DNA of 64,000 nucleotides from assembly GCA_028023455.1 (NCBI GenBank), contig JAQFVV010006215.1:2828230-2892229 (forward strand), given 5' to 3'. Below are positions 45,961 to 58,157 of this stretch, one piece after another (the stretch's first letter is position 1; each line of letters starts with the position of its first letter). Both the position numbers and the translations under genes were made by a program. The notes beneath the pieces are model-generated. The model saw only the letters and a program-made list of their open reading frames with translations, had not been told where the DNA came from and searched no databases. This DNA comes from Epiperipatus broadwayi. Lineage: Eukaryota; Onychophora; Udeonychophora; Euonychophora; Peripatidae.

Positions 45961-47799
45961 TATCTTTAGCAACACTTATCGAAAAAACTTTCAAAATAAA
46001 TTAAAAACCTGTGCTATCATTTTTTAAAGTTATTAAAATCCTTAATTGCAAGAAAATGCTCTCCAGTAGAAAGATCCAAGTAAAACTAAATGATAATCTA
46101 GTAGATACAAAATTTTATGGAACAGTTATAACAGGATTCAATTCTCCCACCTATTTTATCTAATGCAATTATCATTGATCTTCCAGAAGGAGAATGCAGG
46201 AAATTCATTTTTTCCTGAAGTAGAAATGCCACTCAATAAGAATATGAAAAGATTGAAAATCTTTGGAATGTTTGGAATCATTAATCTAAGGAAAAACAAT
46301 ATGTTCAACCTTTCGTATAAACAAAGAAACATTTCATAATATGAATATAACATTTTAAATAATAGACCAAAATACAATCCTCCATATTTAGAATAACATT
46401 GGGCCATAGCCTAACTCATTTTCTTCATTTATCTAAGTGACACTGGCATATTCATCTGGTAAATATTGTTCTCCTTTTGGAGAAAAAAATGTCCATATTA
46501 AACTTCTAGATATTTAATTAAATAATATGACTAATGTTAACTTTCTATTCTTTCTTCATTCACCAGATATCAGAAGAGATGCTATCTCACAGAAAAATAC
46601 ATAAAGTTCTTGATTCTAAAAGCAGTATCCTAATTTAAGTTATACTGAATGTTTCTTATGTATATAAATAGAGGGATTTGAACTCAGGATTAATGGTCTG
46701 AAAAATCCTGAGTTTGATTCACTCTATTTACATAAAAAGCTCTTAAGTAGACCAGACTTGCCAATAACTCAAAAGATAATTTCACCATTTAAGATTTGTG
46801 CCAAATTAACATTCCTTTTCTGGATAGTCAACTACGAATCTATAATAGAATTATAGTATAAAAAATAAAATTCTTATGAAGTTCCAAACAAATTTTGTTT
46901 CCAAATCCAACAATAAAGCCTACTGGATGTGGTTTTTCTAGATGCAATTCGAATCTCATCAAAAGATTAGGATTAGGCATCGTTATTTTATTCATCTACT
47001 CTATATATGGAAATTTAATATGCATTGATCTATGTAAATATGGTCAACACAAACAATGAACCATATAGTTAGTTAGTGATATCAAAAATATATGGCTATA
47101 GTAAGTGAATCTACTTCTGACTGGAATCTCTCCATGTTCCTTTACAATATTTTATTAATAATTAAGCTATCTAAATAAAAATCATATGCTAAATAAATAA
47201 TGACAGTATTTCACTATATTATAAAGTTTATAATACTAAAGGGAATATTTTTTGTTTAAACATAAGATAATAGTAATTCATGGCTTCATGCACATAAGAA
47301 TATGATAGTTACCTCACCAGTGATGGAATACATTTACAATCATTTGTGTGCAGTGATTACTAATCTAATAACATTTTTATCATTATTGTCTAGCTAATAG
47401 CCGGATAGTTATTTGCTAAGCAGTAATTTGATATGGTCAGCTTATTTGGGAATTGGGGTATCTGAAAGTACCTTTGCGTGTATGCAGATGTGCTAATTTT
47501 TATACCATGTATTATTTTATGCTTATATATATATATATGTATAATGTCAATTTATGCAAGCAACCAAATGATTTCATATTCTTCAGTGTATATAAGCATA
47601 GTATTTTGATGGTTAAGATTGCTACTTTTATTAGTAAATGGTGTGCATCTGTGTTTATTATATAAAACTAAGATTTAATGCAATTGACTCTAATATATCT
47701 AATCAATATGTAAAATATTAAACCACTATAAGATCACACAAGCACCACTTATGTTTACACAATATTAACACATTAACATAGTTTTTACAGACTGTATAG
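45961..47799. other. AT-rich DNA, includes the F1-like mini-hairpin
   Basis: Apart from the hairpin at 46665-46730 no feature is supported. The minus frame 46156-46407 has no recognisable domain. Confidence 0.4.
46665..46730. repeat. Mini-hairpin with B-box-like arms
   Basis: Arms 46665-46691 and 46704-46730 pair at 23 of 27 positions around a 12-nt loop. The left arm contains AGGGATTTGAACTCAGG, the same terminal motif as the F1 foldbacks, so it may be an extreme F1 deletion derivative. Confidence 0.7.
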
Positions 47800-48036
47800 T
47801 AATCTAGGGCAAGTCATAGTATAGTAATCAAGGTTGGAGGGATGCATTAGATCTAAAGATCTAGCTGCAGTGTTCTCAGATTTCAAGGCTTCTCACTGAT
47901 GAAAGCTGCAATCTAGAAACTAGTCTGGGGATATTGGATGAGTAGGCAGTAGATAAGATTTTAATGCATTAACCTTCTAGCAGCCATTGATTACTATGGC
48001 TTATCCTAATTGGCAATGCTATATGGAGAAATTTGC
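47800..48036 (+). mobile_element. Palindromic retroposon F3, copy 5
   Basis: GAAACTAGTCTGGGGATATT, GGATGAGTAGGCAGTAGAT, AGCCATTGATTACT and ATATGGAGAAATTTGC follow the family order and end at the expected 3' end. The left part is diverged or truncated (TCAGATTTCAAGGCTTCTCA). A possible imperfect duplication ACTGTATAGTAA / ACTGTATATGTA flanks it (47792 and 48037). Confidence 0.72.
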
Positions 48037-50726
48037 TACTGTATATGTAGAATATTGATATATATATACTTTTATTTAGAAACCATAACTTCGGACTGGA
48101 TTGATTTAACTGTGAACTTGGGTTAACAATCTTGCTTGCAATTCGAGTACAAACGAGGATCAATTGAAATCTCTGAGGATCTTAGCACTTAATAAGTGCC
48201 CTGATACCTGTTTTTTCTATTTGGCTTCGGGCCATGTTTTAGCGTACTTGCATTTAAATGTATGTTTGTGTGAACTTATTATTTTAGTAGGAGAATGAAT
48301 GGAAGCGTAAACAAATTATTTCAAAGTAATTATTTATTTTTTTATAACAATGCTTTTTGTAACGAAATTTTATTTAGTCATTAAGTTCTAGTTTCGAATA
48401 AACTAAAAAATTATTATTTTTTAATGAAAAAAAAACAACTAACGAATGTGGGTGTAGCTGAAAAGACATTTTAAACTTTATATAATATTATTAACAGACT
48501 TCAATTTATAAATTCTTAAGCCTAAAGCTATTGTTACCCTGCTTTCTAAAACAGGCTATCTGAAGTAAATTAGTATGTTCCAAATTCAAAAAAACCTTTG
48601 ACAGAATCTTTCCCAACAAAAGCTTTTGATTGAATGTTATTTCCACTCACTTTTTAAAAACTTTAAAAGTACTTGAGTAAAATAAATAAAAATAAAAAGA
48701 TAAAACTATACAATTCATTAACAAATAAAACCTTCCATTTTCAGTTTTAGACTGCCCTGGCAAATTACGAATAAAGATAAAGTACAGATGTTTTTCTAAA
48801 GTTTTAAATTAAAAAATTAAATTCTGAAGAATGAACGTATAATGAGTAAAAATACATACAGTTAAACTTTGAATTAAAATATTAGGTACCAAATATTACA
48901 TATGTCTAATGATAGAATAATTATGTTTAAAGGGTAATAAGTTACGGTAAATTACTACGTCAGTGAACGTTATCCTTTAGTAGAAGAACTCTATTAAACT
49001 TGTCTTCAATTAAGGATTTAAATACTAATGCATATATAATACTATAAGTGATATGAATTAACAGTAAAAAATAAAAGTTTTTCTATAATATACAGTTAAG
49101 TTAATCTTAACAATACATCAAAAGTTTATTTTAAGGAAGCTCTTGGCACTCAAAAAAATAAAATCTTTATTATGCTAATCTGTATAACCAGCTTTCTTTA
49201 ATAGGCTGCCTGGTGAGAATTAATATATTGATTCTGTAAGAAATTGCAGAATTGATAATTTAAATTGTTTTTAATATTAAAATCAAAGTACTGTGAATTG
49301 TAAAGAATATTTCCTCTTAAAGGAATCTTATGTAATTTTTCAATATGATTAAAACAATATTGTGAGCTAGGCTTAGAAATGTCTTTAGCCCATGGTACAG
49401 CCAGATTGCTGTTAATCAGCTTGAATATTGATCTTAATTACCAGAGCCAGTGACTTTTGATCGGCTTGTGTAAAGCAAGGGCTCTCAAACTACCGAGATA
49501 GGATGAAAAGTTTGATATTGTTTTAGCATTAACCTAAATAATTCTGGAAAAAATAATATGACCAGATCTTCAATTCTTCTGGTACCAAATTATTATTATT
49601 TTTTACTTCAGTATTTTTCTTACAAATAGCTAACTAAAATATCTTTAAGATAGTGGCAAATATTTTGTATACTAGAATAAATAAAATCAGTGGAGAGATT
49701 TTAATCTTTGAATTTGACAATTGACTCATTTTTACACTTGTAAAGTTGAATATATAAATCCTAAATACAAAATAAGGTTCCTTAAAATGCTTACAGATGG
49801 TGTTAAAGAATAATGTCAGGATTGGGAAAGACTCCAATTATCATCAATCTGTGGACTTTCAAAAAAAATTGGAGTGACCCCTTGAATTAGGAAAAATATA
49901 ATTTTCAAAAAATTATCAAATTAGAATTCAAGTTGCTCTGGTGGGAAAATATTTAATTTCCATGAATAAATATTTTTATTTCTTCTTAAATGTCTTTTGA
50001 TTTGAAATATGCCAAAAAAGAAATGTAAGTCATACCTAATTAACCAGAAATATATTATATTAAATCCATAATTAAATCTCATGTGACAATAATTGCATTA
50101 TAATTATGCAAACCATGTATTAGCAAATATACATAGATAGAGAATGATAAAAGAAGCAATTCTGAAAGTCATCAATTCATTATTTGATTCAGTCAAGAAT
50201 AAAAATGAAATTATTTCCACAATTAAAAAATATGCAACTTTTACATAAAATTGTTTTGTATTAAACAGAAATGAATTATGATTTGATTAAATGACTGACC
50301 AAAGATATCCTTAATTGTATTTGTATTTGTTTTCAGTTTAATTAATTCATGAACATAATCAATGTTTTTGTGTTTGTATTTTTATATGACAAATGTGTGT
50401 AAATGAATTATTAACAATATACATAGTGATGACATTGTTAGTGCTTTTAAAAATATACATAGAAGAAAAACAATACTATTTATAAAGTTGTTGGGGTGCT
50501 GCCAAGATCAATGTCTTTTTTGTCTATGTGTATTACAGACCACAACTTTTTAGATATCCTTTCATATCTTTGCAATATTAATCAGTAGATTCTCAGTCAT
50601 AAAATTCTGAATAAGTAAATTGTGAACTATATTTGAAGAAAAAGTTTTTGGAGAAAAATGTTTAAGTATCATCTAGAAGCAAACAAATCTGTTACATATC
50701 ACACTGTTTCAATATAAATATTTACA
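48037..50726. other. AT-rich DNA with two richer patches
   Basis: 48100-48260 and 49360-49500 are less AT-biased and contain CpGs, but no splice-flanked ORF or repeat family member could be supported. Confidence 0.4.
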
Positions 50727-50905
50727 ACATGCATCCTAAGAAAAGTTTGTTTAATACTTTAAAATACATCTACACAGTATGCTGAAATGCTTTCGACTAA
50801 CTGATACTCATAGCTGTAATTATCGACGCATGATTACCATATTGTGTTGATGTATTTTAAAGTATGAAACAAGCTTTTCTTAATATATGTGTTGTATGTA
50901 TTAGT
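50727..50905. repeat. Foldback family F6, copy b
   Basis: ACATGCATCCTAAGAAAAGT, TTAATACTTTAAAATACATC and CAGTATGCTGAAATGCTTTCG are mirrored by CGACGCATGATTACCATATTG ... ACAAGCTTTTCTTAATATATG. The arms are about 75 bp, longer than in copy a. Confidence 0.78.
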
Positions 50906-51536
50906 TGTATTGAATTACATTTTTTTAAGAAAAGTTGAAAACTATCAGTTTATTGGTTAAATCAAGATATATTTTTTATAAATATTCAGATTTAATACAA
51001 AAGTAAAAGATTTTTTTGAAGTCAAGAGATGAAGTATATGCTGCACTTATTAATGACCTTTGATTGCTGGATGTAGTTTTAATTGTGGATATAATTATCT
51101 TAATAGAGTAAATTTTATTTGGAAGGAAAAAACAAAACAACTAAAATTACTGATATGTTAATACCTTCAAAGCTAGATGAAAGCTATTATCTTTCTAATT
51201 AGTGACTAAAATGAAATATTTCATATATATTTTGGATAAATTGTTAAAAAAATTCAAATATGAGGAAATAATGGTTCTGTATTCTGAATTTGGGAGATGT
51301 TTACAAATAATATTTTTTTTTTTTTTTTGTATGGTGGAAAATATTCTTCAAAATAAATTTAAAAGTGAATAGTTTATATTATAACAATCATCTTTGGAAT
51401 CTAATGAAAGGGAAAAAATTCATAATTTAATTGAGGCTGCCTGCATTTTTGATAATAAAAATGTCATAATATTCCTGTCTCATTGAAGAGTGCTTATAAT
51501 CCTGTGCAAGATTAGCACTTCATAATTAGATGCAGA
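50906..51536. other. AT-rich intergenic DNA
   Basis: No feature seen. Confidence 0.5.
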
Positions 51537-51700
51537 GATATTGTAAAAGACCCAGAAAGAGACCACATGTGAGATGGATAGATGAAATAAAAAAGTGTGC
51601 AGGGATGATGCAGAGAAGAGAAACTAAAGATCAGAGAAGATGGATTGAACTCTGAGAGACCTTCATCCTGCAGTGGTAATGTTTGATGATGATTTAAGAT
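51537..51700 (+). pseudogene. RTE-type LINE 3' fragment
   Basis: GATATTGTAAAAGACCCAG, AAGAGACCACATGTGAGATG and GAGAGACCTTCATCCTGCAG correspond to RD-x-KRPRKRPHVRWIDEIKKC ... RRWIEL ... ETFILQW. It is about 165 bp, with one frame break near the WIEL codons and a TGATGATGA tail. Confidence 0.82.
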
Positions 51701-52464
51701 AAATAGACGCAATGCATTGTAAGCTTTTTACACCATAAATGAACTTTTATTTTAAATTTATATTTGGTAATTATCAAATAATATAATTATTATTAGTATT
51801 ACATTGTAATAAATATGTGTATGGAGCAGAAAATTAGAAATAGGTTTTGATCCTGCAAAAATCTACCCAAGCCTGGTGTAAATAATTTACATTTGTTCAA
51901 CATTCTTGCATAAATAGGAAAAACTGGAGAGTTGGTGAATAAAATGTCACATTTTTGGATGTTAAGCATACACTTTCTGATGATGTTGATATATATAAAG
52001 ACATGTTAACAACCATATCTAAACCATACATCTTCAATTTGTTACTAAGGCAATTTCTTTAAATAAAAGATGGATTTTTTTATAGTAGATAATACATTTT
52101 AATTACATATTGGATAGATATAAATATGTATACTTGTTTTCTAAATGCAAGATCGCTGTTAAATACACCACTCAATATCATATATTTTTTTAAATGGTGG
52201 TTTGTCACTCTTTCAACAATTAGTTCAGCATTTTATATTTAGAAATTACTTTATAAATCTTACTTTTGAAGTCAAAAAATGTGTGAGCACCAAAGCAGAC
52301 TTGAATGTAAGTTATTTAAATAGAACAACTTCATTAGTTTAATGAATAATATCTTCTGTAATATAAATTTCGTTTACACCACTCTCATGGAAGATAGATA
52401 CTGGCTTTTATCCACTTTTAACTCCTTGTTGATGGGTGCAATCATAAAAATGACTAATGTGTAA

Positions 52465-52620
52465 AAGATGTATGATCCCCAAGATGTGCATTTCATGATG
52501 AACCAGCACTCGTCAGTTGGCCCAGATCACTTTCTCTTATACCCATCTTTAATATTTTTCAGTATATATAGATAGGAAATTATTACAGTTTAATTGACAA
52601 GTATCAAACCTCCTGCCATC
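52465..52620. repeat. F1 foldback half-fragment
   Basis: ATTTCATGATGAACCAGCAC, TCGTCAGTTGGCCCAGATCA, then CAGTTTAATTGACAAGTATC matches one half of the F1 centre. The ends are not defined. Confidence 0.55.
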
Positions 52621-52651
52621 ATAACTTTGACACAAACTACTTGATAAAAGT

Positions 52652-52880
52652 ATATTAATAATTTTTATTAGTTATTCATTAGACTAGAGATCCATTTAAT
52701 GAATACAACTTTTTCACATCTTTACTCATAGGTTTATAATTGCACCCTCTTCACAAGGTGTTGAAAGAGAATTGAAAACAGTCCCTACCTTGCATAAGAG
52801 TAGTGTAGTGAAAATTACATTACATAAATATTCATTAAATGAATACTCTCTAGTCTAATGAATGACCAATAAAAAGTATT
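52652..52880. repeat. Foldback repeat F8
   Basis: TTTTTATTAGTTATTCATTA GACTAGAGA and TTTAATGAATA on the left pair with TATTCATTAAATGAATACTC and TCTAGTCTAATGAATGACCA on the right, with a loop of about 120 nt. Confidence 0.72.
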
Positions 52881-54064
52881 AGCTTCATTAGTTAAATGTA
52901 TTAGTAATTATAGAAAGATTCCTTGATATGTTCCTACTGCATAAAATAAAAAGTCCAAGTTATTAAAATTGAATGAAATTGTTGTGTTAAATTTTTCTAT
53001 GATTTTTATGCTTTAAAATGATTCTCAAGCACTTTTTTGTTCATCCAAAGAATAAAAATTGACTAAGACATTTACCCATAAAGAATATGAAAACATAACA
53101 ACATTGATCTGCTTAAATAAAGTAAAAGAAACTATATTAGATTAAAAACTACAGATTTTTATAGTTTTTATATTATAAAATTAATCTTTATCCATTTACA
53201 AGCTACATTGCAGCTTAATTGTTTTTCTTGTATGCAACTTGAGACCTCATGAACGAATGTTGACCCCTCTCCTCTATTTTATTACTTCAATTCCTACTGT
53301 ATGCTTTACAAAGAAAGAGAATCTAATTTTACTATAAAGGGTTAAAGCATTTAGTCACTTGGCATGGCTTCTATTAGTTTGTTTATTCAAGTCAATTTGT
53401 GTTCTCATATTCCTTCTGTGTAACAGCTTTAATCAACTTCCATTCACTGGATGAACAAACAAATAGATATCTCTTTGTGCATCTCTATTAGTTGATTAAT
53501 ATTGTCTTTTTTAAACCAGCTGTTAACTCTGGGAGATCAGTCAACATTTTTGAAGCATACTATTTCTTAAAATTGTTAAAACCAAATGTGTAAAAACATA
53601 AAATTAAAGTAGCTAAACATTTTTACAATTTAACTATTGTAGTTTTCAGAAAAACAAGCTTTATAAATCCAAACTCAGTTATGTTTAAATTACAGAAACT
53701 TTATATATATGTTTCTCCTGGATTTTAAAAAAAATGTGCAAAGAGTAAAATAAATAAATTATTGTCTCTGATTTAGTGCGTTGCATATCAGTATGTATCT
53801 TTATTCATGATTTAAGAAATATGTGGCAGAATCGATGTTTTAAGTGTACTTAAAAAAGATATTGCATATGGAAAAGGAGTTATTTCTTATGATTATATTT
53901 AATTCAAGAAAACATAGTATTAATTTTTAACAGATTTAAAATTTATATTTGGGCTAGGGACAATCTTAAGATAAATACTGAGTAATAATAATTGATATAT
54001 TTATCTGAAAAGAATGGCATCAAAGTTGTGAGCGCAGAAAGTTTTGACAGTACAAACCAAAGTG
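52881..54064. other. AT-rich intergenic DNA
   Basis: No supported feature. Confidence 0.5.
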
Positions 54065-54620
54065 TAATAATAAATTATCTGTTTTCGGAGAAATAAAGTT
54101 GTATTTTTTAACAGCTTTTTATGTAGCTTTTTTTTTTAATTTAGTAATTGAGTGCTTACTAATAGGTTGATTTTTAATTTGATTACTATATCCAGCAAGC
54201 AATCTTTACTCTATCTCCTATATTAAAAACTAATTTATTATAGTAGATAACATTTAATAATCATTACTTAAATTAAACATGTGTTTTCCCCATCTTTACT
54301 TTATTCTGCATCAAATAATGTTGGCTCTGTGATAGATGATTATTCAAACCACTTTTTACAATAAGAATTTATTTATTTATCTAAAGACCATTTTAAATTC
54401 TGTTTTTATATTTGTAACAAATCAAAGTATTTGATTTAGGTTTTTTGAACTTGGGGTGTTGAAAATTTCAGATCTCTAGTATAAAAAATAGCACTATAAA
54501 GGAAACCAATTAGAATAATATGATCATGTTGATTTGTTTACATTGCCATTTAACATCATTAGTTTATTCAGTGCTTACTTAAATATGAAAGTGAGTCTAT
54601 CATTGAGTTAAATAAATGAA
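54065..54620 (+). repeat. Segmental duplication, copy 1
   Basis: Collinear with 55977-56533 plus 56997-57115. Anchors include AATAAAGTTGTATTTTTTAA, CAATCTTTACTCTATCTCC, ATTCTGCATCAAATAAT and TTATTCAGTGCTTACTTAAA. It lacks the 463-bp insertion found in copy 2. Confidence 0.78.
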
Positions 54621-54855
54621 CTGGTCTTTTTCCTTTTCCCCTCTTAAATTTTTTTATTACTTCTTTAAAAGAGAGTTTGATCAAGTCATTGACATCAAAA
54701 GTGAATCCCTTGAAATATATAGGTAGCCCCTTTTACTTTCATTTTATTTCTTTCACATGTTTTTGGCCATGGAAAATAACTTTGCACAATTTAGGTAATA
54801 TTTATTTTTGTAATATATTATTATTGTTTTACTTTTTATTTGCAATTTACTTTTT

Positions 54856-55056
54856 AACATCACATGATCACCATTTCTTATGCTAGCACATCTGTTATTA
54901 ACAAAAGCAAAACTCTCCATACAGTAACTCCTCATTGACGAAGGCCACAAGCCAGAAACTAGTCTTGGGATATTAGATGACTAGGCACTAGATGGGGATT
55001 TTATGCAAGCCTCTGGCACTGGGTGGCACTACTGTATGGAGAGTTTTGCTTTTGTT
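54856..55056 (+). mobile_element. Palindromic retroposon F3, copy 6 (12-bp TSD)
   Basis: It starts AACATCACATGATCACCATT, the complement of the asymmetric end, passes through GCAAAACTCTCCATACAGTA and GCCAGAAACTAGTC, and ends TGGAGAGTTTTGCTTTTGTT. AATTTACTTTTT flanks it at 54844-54855 and 55057-55068. Part of the left arm is deleted. Confidence 0.88.
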
Positions 55057-55167
55057 AATTTACTTTTTGATAAAAGATAATAAAAACTGGGGGGGGGGTG
55101 AAATATTTCTTACAGTATTGTCTTTGAAATTTTCATTTTATGTGATTATACTTTATGCTTTTTTTTT

Positions 55168-55415
55168 TCATATTTGATTATTATAATAATTTGATCTTTT
55201 GGTCACATGATTATGCTGTTGGAATTTTTTTTCCTCCATGATATATTTGTTGTTTTTTTTTTTTTTTGCAAAAAGTTGTTTCTGAAATTTTGAGTTTTGC
55301 TATTTTTTTTTTTTTTTGTGTTTTACTCAGGTAATTATGCTGACATTTTGGGGTCATTTTTTTATATTTGATTGCCGTAATAATTTGACATTTTGGTCAT
55401 GTGATTATGGCAGCA
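55168..55415 (+). repeat. Diverged direct repeat, period about 195
   Basis: ATATTTGATTATTATAATAATTTGA..TTTTGGTCACATGATTATG recurs as ATATTTGATTGCCG..ATTTTGGTCATGTGATTATG. T-runs separate the units, and a third TTTGGTCACATGATT lies at 55760. Confidence 0.6.
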
Positions 55416-55475
55416 GGGTTTGCTTTTTGGTCATATTCTAATTCCTAATATCCTTGACATTTTGATTTCTAGATG

Positions 55476-55555
55476 AGTTTGAGTTTATGCAATTTGATTT
55501 TAGCTTAGTTTGAGCTTATGCAATTTGATTTTAGCTTAGTTTGAGCTTATGCAAT
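55476..55555 (+). repeat. 31-bp tandem repeat, about 2.6 units
   Basis: Units start at 55476, 55507 and 55538 with consensus AGTTTGAGCTTATGCAATTT plus GATTTTAGCTT. One T/C difference is seen in the first unit. Confidence 0.88.
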
Positions 55556-55976
55556 ATCTTTTTCAGATGTTTTTACGTTTATTCAACACGTGGTTACAAC
55601 CGTCTATTAATTGTAATAATATGCATTAAGATTTATTGTTTTTTCTCATTAATTATAATATTGACTTATTTATGCTTATATACATTTCTTGTTTCAGTTT
55701 ATGCAGTTTTATGGCCAATCTTTTCACTTGATTTTTTTTTTTAAACAAATGGTCAATTTTTTGGTCACATGATTTGATGAGCATAGTTGTACAAAATTTG
55801 CAGATTTATTTTTTAATTATTAATGTTAATTGTGATATTGAAACAAATGATCGAAATAATTGGAACACTACCTATCCCACCACATTGTGGTTTCACTTTA
55901 TTTATTACTTGATTGTATTAATGATGGGTTTGGATCTCCTTTTAGAAACCAAAATAGAGGAGAGTGTGTACTAAAT

Positions 55977-57115
55977 AAACATCAAATTATCCGTATTCCA
56001 AAAAATAAAGTTATATATTTTTCAAAGCTTTTTATGCAGATTTTTTTCATGTTAATGATCAAGAGTGCTTGCTAATAGCTATTTTTTAATTAGATTATTA
56101 TATCTAGTGAACAATCTTTATCTCTATCTCATATATTAAAAACCAGTTTATTATGGTAGATAAAAATTATTAATCACTATATTAAATGTGTTTACATTAT
56201 CGGTGAATTAAAAGCTATTACATTAGAAAGATACATATAATTATACTCTTTACCCATGAAGGAAATAGATTAGTTAAAAACCAAAGCTTCACATCTCTTC
56301 CCATATTTACATCAATCTGCATCAAATAGTATTTGTCAATTTATCACTCTCAAGATGAAAAATCAAATCATTTTTTACAACAAGAATTAATTTATTTAAA
56401 GATATTTTAAAATCTGCTTTTATACTTGTAACTAATCAAAGAAGTTTTTTGACATTGCTTATAAATTTCAGGTTTCTAATATAAAAAAATAGTAAGTCAG
56501 ATATTGATTGAATCAGAGCTATAAAGAAAATCAGGTGCTGATTTAGTTTGTGCTCATGGCCATTTTGAAATCTAAAAACCACCACTAACACATTGAACCA
56601 ATAAATGACATTTATTGAATAAAAGTACTTTAAATTCATACTTTAAAAATTAAAAGCTAGTAAAAATAATATGCTTGATTTTATTAGGAATTTTTTTTTT
56701 TTTTAAATTTAGTTTCATAAAATATTTAAAATATGACAGCACAAAGCACCAGAATATGCAGGGAAGGGAAAGGATGGTTTGGTCGATACAAAATATTGGC
56801 CAAAAGATGCAGATCAAATCAAGCTTATAATTTCCAAATAAAATACGAATTATACTACATGCTTATAATTTCTAAAATATGAATTTAAAATACTTTTATT
56901 CAATATTTATGTCATTTATCGGTTGGATATGTCAGCAATGGTTTTGGCTGGTCTTTAGATTTCAAAATGGCTGTGAGCACAAACTAAATCGGCACTGAAA
57001 ATCAATTAGAAAAATTGTGATGTTGATTTGTTTGTATTGCCATTTATGTCCATTAGTTTATTCAGTGCTTATTTAAATATGAAAGTGAATCTACCATTGG
57101 TTGTTAAACTTGTTA
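55977..57115 (+). repeat. Segmental duplication, copy 2 (interrupted)
   Basis: It matches 54065-54620 in order, with an extra stretch at about 56205-56290 and the TIR element at 56534-56996. After the element it resumes with CAATTAGAAAAATTGTGATG and GTTTATTCAGTGCTTATTTA. Confidence 0.75.
56534..56996. mobile_element. TIR element with 8-bp TSD, superfamily uncertain
   Basis: Terminal inverted repeats of about 44 bp: left GGTGCTGATTTAGTTTGTGC, right (inward) AGTGCCGATTTAGTTTGTGC, continuing to ATTTTGAAATCTAAA. GAAAATCA at 56526-56533 and 56997-57004 is the duplication, and copy 1 of the segmental duplication is the empty site. 8 bp fits hAT, P or Merlin. No transposase ORF in 463 bp. Confidence 0.82.
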
Positions 57116-57298
57116 TTTATTAATTCGACAGTAAAATAATTTATTATTTTAAAAGCATTTCTTGTTGGAAGCAACAAAATTCAACTTGTAAATAAACTAA
57201 TGGAAATTATTGGTTCACTATAGATTGCTTTTTAAGCGTAAAATAGCAAATCCTGTAAATCACTGCTGTAGTATTTCTCTTATTCTACTACTAGTCTT

Positions 57299-57507
57299 AA
57301 TAATACACTGATGTGTTGCAGTGAAACTTTATGTAATAATTTGTAGGCTTTTTTTACATATTTTAATTTGCAGACTTAGCGCTTTCAGACTCCTTGTTGC
57401 TCATAATAAGGGGTCTGAAAGTGCAAAGTCTGCAAATTAGAATATGTAAAAAAGCCTACAAATTATTATATAAAAATGTTTCACTGCAACGCATCAGTGT
57501 ATTATTA
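57299..57507. mobile_element. Foldback repeat F7
   Basis: Arms of about 97 bp (57299-57395, 57407-57507) share TAATACACTGATG, TTGCAGTGAAAC, TAATTTGTAGGCTTTTTT and TTTGCAGACTT with few mismatches. The loop is only about 11 nt, so the hairpin is nearly continuous. Confidence 0.85.
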
Positions 57508-58157
57508 ATTACAAAGTGAAGGTGAAATAAAAATTGTTATTACTAGTGTTATGTAAAAATTATAATTTAGGAATAACTTTTGTACCTGTTTCATATAGAT
57601 TATTGTGTAAAAGCTTCAAATAAGCATTCAAAGGCCAAATATTATTACAGATAGCCCAGACTTACATCCTAATACCATTTAACTTCTATCCCATCCACTG
57701 ATTTTTAATATGGTAACCCATTTAGAGCCATTCAGTATACACAATGCATATTGGCAACAAACATTACTCGCCTAACCTTAAAAATCTACATATCCAAGAA
57801 ACAACATCAACATTGTGATTATTTGTTGTAGTTTAACAATAATTATGCTTTGAAGCCAAATAAATCCTTTTACTGTTACATACATGTGTTAATCTTGGAT
57901 AGTATAAGAAAAATATGCTATTCACATTGAAATGCATATTATGACAATTTGTGAACAATACAATTTTTTGAGGATTGCATATTACAAATTACAGATTTTA
58001 GATTGAATCTATCTTGATTCGTTGTTTCATACTTAATGTAAAAAGAAATTGTGTGTTAGTATTTTTCCATTGTGTGTTTTTATTTTGTTTTTATGTTATT
58101 TTATATTAAAAAGATTGATTAAAAATATATTCATCTTGTATTGTTATGGTGTTATTA
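57508..58157. other. AT-rich intergenic DNA
   Basis: No feature seen. Confidence 0.5.

Noticed and set aside
55177-55330. T-runs as transcription terminators
   Set aside because: Such runs are everywhere in the window and have no associated promoter; no evidence of a Pol III unit ending here.
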